Assembly: GCA_946543465.1 (NCBI GenBank) | Contig: CAMNLR010000106.1 | Location: 1-34,647 of the forward strand | Reading direction: 5' to 3' | DNA: 34,647 nucleotides | DNA from: CAG-791 sp002390025 | GTDB taxonomy: Bacteria > Bacillota > Clostridia > Lachnospirales > Lachnospiraceae | Part shown: positions 30,366 to 34,647 of the stretch, one piece after another | Layout of the letters: every line of letters begins with the position of its first letter | How positions within the stretch are numbered: the first letter of the stretch is position 1 | Program-made: the position numbers and the translations under genes | Notes under the pieces: model-generated | Told to the model about the DNA's origin: nothing | What the model saw: only the letters and a program-made list of their open reading frames with translations | Database searches by the model: none

Positions 30366-31837
30366 GTTCTTTGATTTTAATCATTCCCATTCTGGTGCCG
30401 ATCATAGGCGGCTATCTGATGATTCCTCTGGGCTTCAAAAACAGGAAGATCAGGGACGCCTATGCAATGACAGTGGTGTGCATTACCAGTGTCCTGACCT
30501 GGATCGCCCTCTTAAAGGTAGGCGTCGTAGGTGCGACACTGTACAGCTTTACGCGGGGTTTCTCCATTGACCTCAGAGCCGACGATCCGGCAAAGCTGTT
30601 TGCAGTCATGGTCTCTCTCATGTGGCCGCTGGTCATGCTCTACGCCTTTGAATATATGTCCCATACCAGGCGGGGCAACAGCTTCTTTGCCTTCTATGTG
30701 ATGACCTACGGGGTCACTCTGGGCGTCGCCTTTGCGGCCAATATGACGACCTTGTATATGTTCTATGAGATGCTGTCTCTGGTGACGATCCCTCTGGTAT
30801 GTCATTATGCGGACCACGAGAGTATGTTTGCCGGCAGAAAATATGCCGCCTATACGATCGGAGGAGCTTCACTGGCCTTCTTTGCCGTTGTGATGACCAG
30901 TATCTATAACGGCGCCGGCAATTTCCTCTACGGAGGCAATCTCTACGGGCCCTATGATCCGGGCCTGATGCAGCTGGTCTTCCTGTTCGGCTTTTTCGGC
31001 TTTGGCGTAAAGGCTGCGGTCTTTCCCCTGCACAGCTGGCTGCCTACGGCTTCCGTCGCGCCCACCCCTGTCACGGCCCTTCTGCATGCGGTGGCGGTCG
31101 TCAACACCGGCGTGTTCGCCATCATGCGCCTGGCCTGGTATACCTACGGACCCGATTTCCTCAGGGGAACCATCTGCATCAAGATCGCCCAGGCCTTCGC
31201 CATCTTTACCCTTGTTTATGCGGCCTGTCTGGCCGTGAAAGCCAGACACTTTAAACGGCGTCTTGCCTATTCCACGATCAGCAATCTGTCCTATATGCTC
31301 TTCGGCATTCTGCTCATGACGCCCGAGGGTCTTGAGGCCGGACTTCTGCATATGATCTTCCACGGCATCATCAAGATCACACTCTTCATGTGCGCGGGCG
31401 CCTTCATGCATGAGACCATGCGCAGCTATGTCTATGAGATCAACGGCGTAGGCAGAAAGATGCCGGTGACCTTTGCCATGTATACCATCAGTTCTCTTTC
31501 TCTGATCGGTATTCCGGGGCTGTGCGGCTTCATCTCGAAGCTGCATCTTGTGCTGGGAGGCATGGAAGAGGGCAGTCCTCTGGCCATGATCGGATCCGCC
31601 GCATTGATGCTCTCGGCATTTTTGTGCGCCATTTATACACTGAGTGTTTCTGTCAGAGCCTTCTTCCCCATGGAGGGCACAGACAGATACATCGGGACAG
31701 ACGACTATGTTGCCAGGGAAGTCGGCGCACTCATGCTGATCCCGATCTGCACCTTTACGCTTGTCAATGTGATCTTCGGCGTTTTCCCGGGACCGCTGAC
31801 TGCGTTTATCGAAAAAATCGCGTGGGGACTGTTTTAA
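30362..31837 (+). CDS. Proton-pumping antiporter subunit 3 (NuoL/M-like)
   Basis: Polytopic protein of 491 residues. TM5 Glu E136 (FYEMLSLV) and TM7 Lys K217 (GFGVKAAVFPLHSWLP) are kept. The TM8 position of subunits 1, 2 and 4 (a TK-x-G-like Lys) reads LLHAVAVVNTGV, a His/Asn variant that resembles NuoL and MrpA (HSATMVKAG in MrpA) more than NuoM. FHGIIKITLFMCAGAF follows later. The start is TTG 30362, which overlaps the preceding TGA and has TAGGAGGG upstream; the frame is open further 5' but without a helix or ribosome site. Confidence 0.88.
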   Translation: MSSLILIIPILVPIIGGYLMIPLGFKNRKIRDAYAMTVVCITSVLTWIALLKVGVVGATLYSFTRGFSIDLRADDPAKLFAVMVSLMWPLVMLYAFEYMSHTRRGNSFFAFYVMTYGVTLGVAFAANMTTLYMFYEMLSLVTIPLVCHYADHESMFAGRKYAAYTIGGASLAFFAVVMTSIYNGAGNFLYGGNLYGPYDPGLMQLVFLFGFFGFGVKAAVFPLHSWLPTASVAPTPVTALLHAVAVVNTGVFAIMRLAWYTYGPDFLRGTICIKIAQAFAIFTLVYAACLAVKARHFKRRLAYSTISNLSYMLFGILLMTPEGLEAGLLHMIFHGIIKITLFMCAGAFMHETMRSYVYEINGVGRKMPVTFAMYTISSLSLIGIPGLCGFISKLHLVLGGMEEGSPLAMIGSAALMLSAFLCAIYTLSVSVRAFFPMEGTDRYIGTDDYVAREVGALMLIPICTFTLVNVIFGVFPGPLTAFIEKIAWGLF

Positions 31838-31849
31838 GGTGGTGAAAAT

Positions 31850-33802
31850 ATGCTGGTATTATGGCTGGTTTTCAGCCCTTTCATAGGGGCGGTGATTGCG
31901 TATATACTGGGAAGACACAATGAGAAAGCCCGCGACGGCTTTGCTATTGTGCTGACAGCCCTGGAGCTCGTGCTCTCAGTGGTTCTTGCATCTGTCTACA
32001 GCGGGGGATGCTTCCTGCAGTACGGCGGTTTTCTTGTGACGGGTCTGTCCTTTGAAGTGAACGGATTCAAGGCCGCCTATGCGGTGATCACGGCCCTGAT
32101 GTGGGCGGGGACCACGCTTTTTGCGCCTGAATATTTCCGGCATGAGAAGGAAGGACTGGAGCGCTACTGGCTGTTCATCCTCCTGACCCTGGGAGCGACG
32201 GAAGGCGTCATGCTCTCCGGTGATCTGATGACGAGCTTTATCTTCTTTGAGATCCTGTCCTTTACCTCCTTTACCTGGGTCATTCACGAGCAGACCAGGG
32301 ATGCCGTGAAAGCCGGATATACCTATCTCTTTATCGCCGTCTTCGGAGGCCTGGTCCTGTTCATGGGACTGGCCCTGCTCTACTATGAGACGGGAACGCT
32401 TTCCTACGCCGACCTTCGGGCGGCGGTCGATGCATGCCCGGACCGCAGGATGATCCTGGCGGCCGGCGTCTGTGTCCTGCTCGGTTTCGGCGCCAAGGCA
32501 GGTATGTTTCCTCTGCATGTATGGCTGCCCAAGGCCCACCCTGTGGCGCCTTCCCCGGCTTCGGCCCTGCTCTCCGGTATCCTGACCAAGGTAGGTATCT
32601 ATGGCATTCTCATGATCACCCTTCATGCACTCGTGGAGGATTCGGTCTTTGGTACGATCATTTTGATCGCAGGGATGATCACCATGCTGCTGGGCGCAGT
32701 TCTCGGCGTTTTCTCCGTCAACTTAAAGAGGACGCTGGCCTGCTCGTCCATGTCGCAGATCGGCTTTATCCTGACAGGCGTCGGAATGCTGATCCTTCTC
32801 TCGGCAGCCGGAAGCGAAGAGGGCTATGCCATTGCCCTGCCGGGCCTCCTGCTCCACATGGTGAACCATTCCATTATCAAGCTGACCCTGTTCATGTGCG
32901 CCGGAGTTGTGGTCATGAATCTGCACAAACTCAACCTGGACGAAATCCGCGGATGGGGCAGAAAGAAGACCAAGCTCAAGATTGCCTTTGCCCTGGGCGC
33001 CCTGGGGATCAGCGGCGTGCCGCTCATGAACGGATATATGAGCAAGACCCTGCTCCACGAAGGAATCGTAGAAGGAATCCATCTGCTGGAAGTGATCAGC
33101 AGCTATCTGAAGGCGGCAGAGTGGATCTTCCTTGTCAGCGGCGGACTCACTTTCTGCTATATGCTCAAGCTCTTTATCTGCATCTTTGTAGAAGAAAACA
33201 CGGATCCAGCCCTGCAGCGGGAATATGATATGCCCCTGCCCTATATGAACGCGGCGAGTACCTTTGCCATTCTGGGATCCTCGATCTTCTGCCTGCTGCT
33301 GGGCCAGCCTCTGATCAGCACACGGCTGGGAGCCTTTATGTCCGGCAACAGCCACATCCTGCATTTTCAGGCCTTCACACTCACCAACCTCAAGGGCGGT
33401 GCGATCTCCCTTGCCATTGGCGGCCTTCTCTATCTTGTCGCTGTGCGCGGGCTCTTGAAGAAAGACGGGCACTACGCCAACTACTGGCCTCAGTGGCTGG
33501 ACCTGGAGGATCTGGTCTACAGAGGAATCCCTGCCAGGTTCCTCTTTGCCCTGTGGTGTACTGTTTTGAGAATCGTTGAGATGAGCACGGATACGATCAT
33601 TGTGCTGATCAGGAAGACAATCCTCAAGGAAAAACGCATCAAAAATAATTCCAACCGCTTCGGCCTGGCAGGCATGATGGCGGCGGAGTTTTCCGAAGCC
33701 GCAAGGCCCATTGTCACCAACTTCACCTTTGCCCTGCTGATGACCTGCCTTGGCATCATCGTAATGCTCTTTGCCATTTTCTACTTTGCAGTGGTTCGGT
33801 AA
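31850..33802 (+). CDS. Proton-pumping antiporter subunit 4 (NuoL/HyfB-like, long form)
   Basis: Largest of the four, 650 residues. It has TM5 Glu E134 (FFEILSF), TM7 Lys K216 (GFGAKAGMFPLHVWLP), TM8 Lys K247 (GILTKVGI) and HMVNHSIIKLTLFM. Beyond the 14-helix core it has a C-terminal extension (about 500-650) with helices at about 525-540 and 565-580, a charged stretch with KKTILKEKRIKNNSNRF-like residues, and a final helix. This resembles the lateral extension of NuoL and HyfB/HycC, which clamps neighbouring subunits. AAGGTGG precedes the ATG. It is the last gene of the operon, ending about 50 bases before a terminator. Confidence 0.88.
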   Translation: MLVLWLVFSPFIGAVIAYILGRHNEKARDGFAIVLTALELVLSVVLASVYSGGCFLQYGGFLVTGLSFEVNGFKAAYAVITALMWAGTTLFAPEYFRHEKEGLERYWLFILLTLGATEGVMLSGDLMTSFIFFEILSFTSFTWVIHEQTRDAVKAGYTYLFIAVFGGLVLFMGLALLYYETGTLSYADLRAAVDACPDRRMILAAGVCVLLGFGAKAGMFPLHVWLPKAHPVAPSPASALLSGILTKVGIYGILMITLHALVEDSVFGTIILIAGMITMLLGAVLGVFSVNLKRTLACSSMSQIGFILTGVGMLILLSAAGSEEGYAIALPGLLLHMVNHSIIKLTLFMCAGVVVMNLHKLNLDEIRGWGRKKTKLKIAFALGALGISGVPLMNGYMSKTLLHEGIVEGIHLLEVISSYLKAAEWIFLVSGGLTFCYMLKLFICIFVEENTDPALQREYDMPLPYMNAASTFAILGSSIFCLLLGQPLISTRLGAFMSGNSHILHFQAFTLTNLKGGAISLAIGGLLYLVAVRGLLKKDGHYANYWPQWLDLEDLVYRGIPARFLFALWCTVLRIVEMSTDTIIVLIRKTILKEKRIKNNSNRFGLAGMMAAEFSEAARPIVTNFTFALLMTCLGIIVMLFAIFYFAVVR

Positions 33803-33816
33803 AGCATGACTCTTCA

Positions 33817-33844
33817 AAAAAGGATCTATGAAAAAGGATCTATG
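33817..33844. repeat. Two-copy 14-bp direct repeat before the terminator
   Basis: AAAAAGGATCTATG occurs at 33817-33830 and again at 33831-33844, followed by an A-run that leads into the terminator stem. Confidence 0.7.
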
Positions 33845-33851
33845 AAAAAAA

Positions 33852-33908
33852 GAACCGCGTCCTGTGTGAGGATCAGCGTGCTGATCGATCACAGGCGCGG
33901 TCTTTTTG
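33852..33908. terminator. Bidirectional terminator of the Mrp-like operon and the convergent gene
   Basis: ACCGCG-T-CCTGTG...GATCAGC (33854 on) pairs with GCTGATC...CACAGGCGCGGT (to 33901). CTTTTTG follows on the plus strand, and a run of seven A (33845-33851) gives a T-run for the minus-strand gene. Confidence 0.85.
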
Positions 33909-33940
33909 TATCTGGAGTTCTGAACCGGTTCCGAACCGGG

Positions 33941-34647
33941 TCAGCTGCCCTTTTGGGAACGGAACAGTTCCAGCAGGTCGGATACCTTGATGAAATAGAA
34001 GTCGTCGGCAGTCTGTTTTACACCTGTGTCAGTCGTCAGGATGTCCGCATAGGTGTCGGAGGTGGGGAGAAATTCGGCCTTTTCATCGATATGAGCGGCC
34101 TTTTCATCGGTGATGTCCTTGTCGATGGCGAGCACCATGCCGTCGTAGTCCGCCGGGACGCGCAGCGTGTAGGTGGTCTCCACGGCGCCGGGCTCGGTGA
34201 CGGAAACGCCGCCGGCTGTCGAGCGGTAGGAGGTCTCGCCGAAACTGGCGTTTCGCTTGTCCGATTTTGCAAACAGACGGTAAGTGCGGCTGTTCCAGGT
34301 GATATCGGATTCCACCATGCCGGTGTCGTAGGCTTCGCCGATGTTGATACTGTCTTCCTCGTTTCCCTGGCCGGAATAGTTGAGCAGTGACGTTCCGGTG
34401 TAGGCGTCGCAGGGCAGGACTTCATTGTCGCCCCAGGAAATATGGGTTCCAAAGGTATTGAATTCATCCTCGGTTGTGAAATTCATGGTGCCGGTCCACC
34501 TTGTCTCGATGGTGATGTCCACATAGCCGCCGGACCGCAGCTCCATTTCACCGCCCACAGGCTCGGCCTTTGCGTCGACGATCTCCAGAACCCCGTCTTC
34601 TATGTGTTCGGGATTCTGGTAGAGGCCCGCCGCGGCCCCCGACCTGC
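33941..34647 (-). CDS. Unrecognised protein, C-terminal part (runs off the window)
   Basis: The frame is open from the window end to the stop at 33941, giving 234 residues of a longer protein; the ATG at 34558 is internal because the reading continues upstream (VLEIVDAKAEPVGGEMELRS) without a ribosome site. No membrane helix, cysteine pair or known motif is visible. It is rich in Asp, Glu, Thr and Gly, with beta-strand-like stretches (GGYVDITIETRW, TYTLRVPADYDGMVLAID), suggesting an extracytoplasmic beta-rich protein or lipoprotein. The C-terminus (YFIKVSDLLELFRSQKGS) is helical. Function unknown. The gene converges on the Mrp-like operon and shares its terminator. Confidence 0.75.
   Translation of the reverse strand, partial: RSGAAAGLYQNPEHIEDGVLEIVDAKAEPVGGEMELRSGGYVDITIETRWTGTMNFTTEDEFNTFGTHISWGDNEVLPCDAYTGTSLLNYSGQGNEEDSINIGEAYDTGMVESDITWNSRTYRLFAKSDKRNASFGETSYRSTAGGVSVTEPGAVETTYTLRVPADYDGMVLAIDKDITDEKAAHIDEKAEFLPTSDTYADILTTDTGVKQTADDFYFIKVSDLLELFRSQKGS

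Noticed and set aside
24447..33908. Membrane-bound [NiFe] hydrogenase or complex I
   Set aside because: No NuoB/C/D/H/I-like subunit or [NiFe] cysteine motif occurs among the ten genes; only the membrane antiporter part is present.

Overview
The window comes from an anaerobic Firmicute of the class Clostridia and looks most like a Lachnospiraceae member. Three things point there: the gene families (a YerC/TrpR-like regulator, a UPF0735 ACT protein next to homoserine dehydrogenase, a trimeric NADH-linked [FeFe] hydrogenase, SbcDC, and an Mrp/Mbh-like antiporter operon), strong Shine-Dalgarno sites with some GTG/TTG starts, and GC-ending codons beside AT-rich promoters. This is inference from families; no rRNA or tRNA gene is present.

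Layout. 1-1240: a eukaryote-type HisA behind a hairpin and a degenerate tandem repeat. 1353-1553 (-): a cold-shock protein. 1758-4916: a YerC-like regulator coupled to a 925-residue YfhO-type membrane protein that carries a nine-copy pentapeptide repeat. 5118-8447: amino-acid block of UPF0735 ACT regulator, homoserine dehydrogenase, then aspartate kinase behind its own strong promoter and a terminator-like leader. 8622-10322: glutaminyl-tRNA synthetase. 10603-12186: a MocR-type regulator, convergent with a TetR regulator (12343-12966, -) whose promoter carries a palindromic operator. 13483-17639: hydC-hydB-hydA, an NADH-dependent, probably electron-bifurcating group A [FeFe] hydrogenase. 18146-19006: an unrecognised six-helix membrane protein with a structured leader. 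19102-24328: sbcD and sbcC. 24447-33908: a ten-gene operon encoding an Mrp/Mbh-type cation/proton antiporter. 33941-34647 (-): the C-terminal part of an unrecognised protein running off the window.

The most interesting system is the antiporter operon. It encodes MrpE, F and G, a DUF4040/MbhD-like protein, an MbhE-MrpB fusion, an MrpC/NuoK-like protein and then four different NuoL/M/N-type pumping subunits, each keeping the TM5 Glu and TM7 Lys. It has no NuoB/C/D/H/I-like or [NiFe] subunit. Standard Mrp has two such pumping subunits, MrpA and MrpD. The hydrogenase in the same window is a possible physiological partner (proton and redox balance), but nothing links the two directly.

A second theme is short tandem repeats. 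There are 15-bp in-frame arrays inside YfhO and SbcD, a low-complexity insert in HisA, and degenerate arrays with 11- to 31-bp units in five gene gaps. A hairpin family with conserved ends and loop and a covarying middle appears at 51-88 and 24334-24374. A REP-like inverted repeat of the type often found with RAYT transposases lies before glnS.
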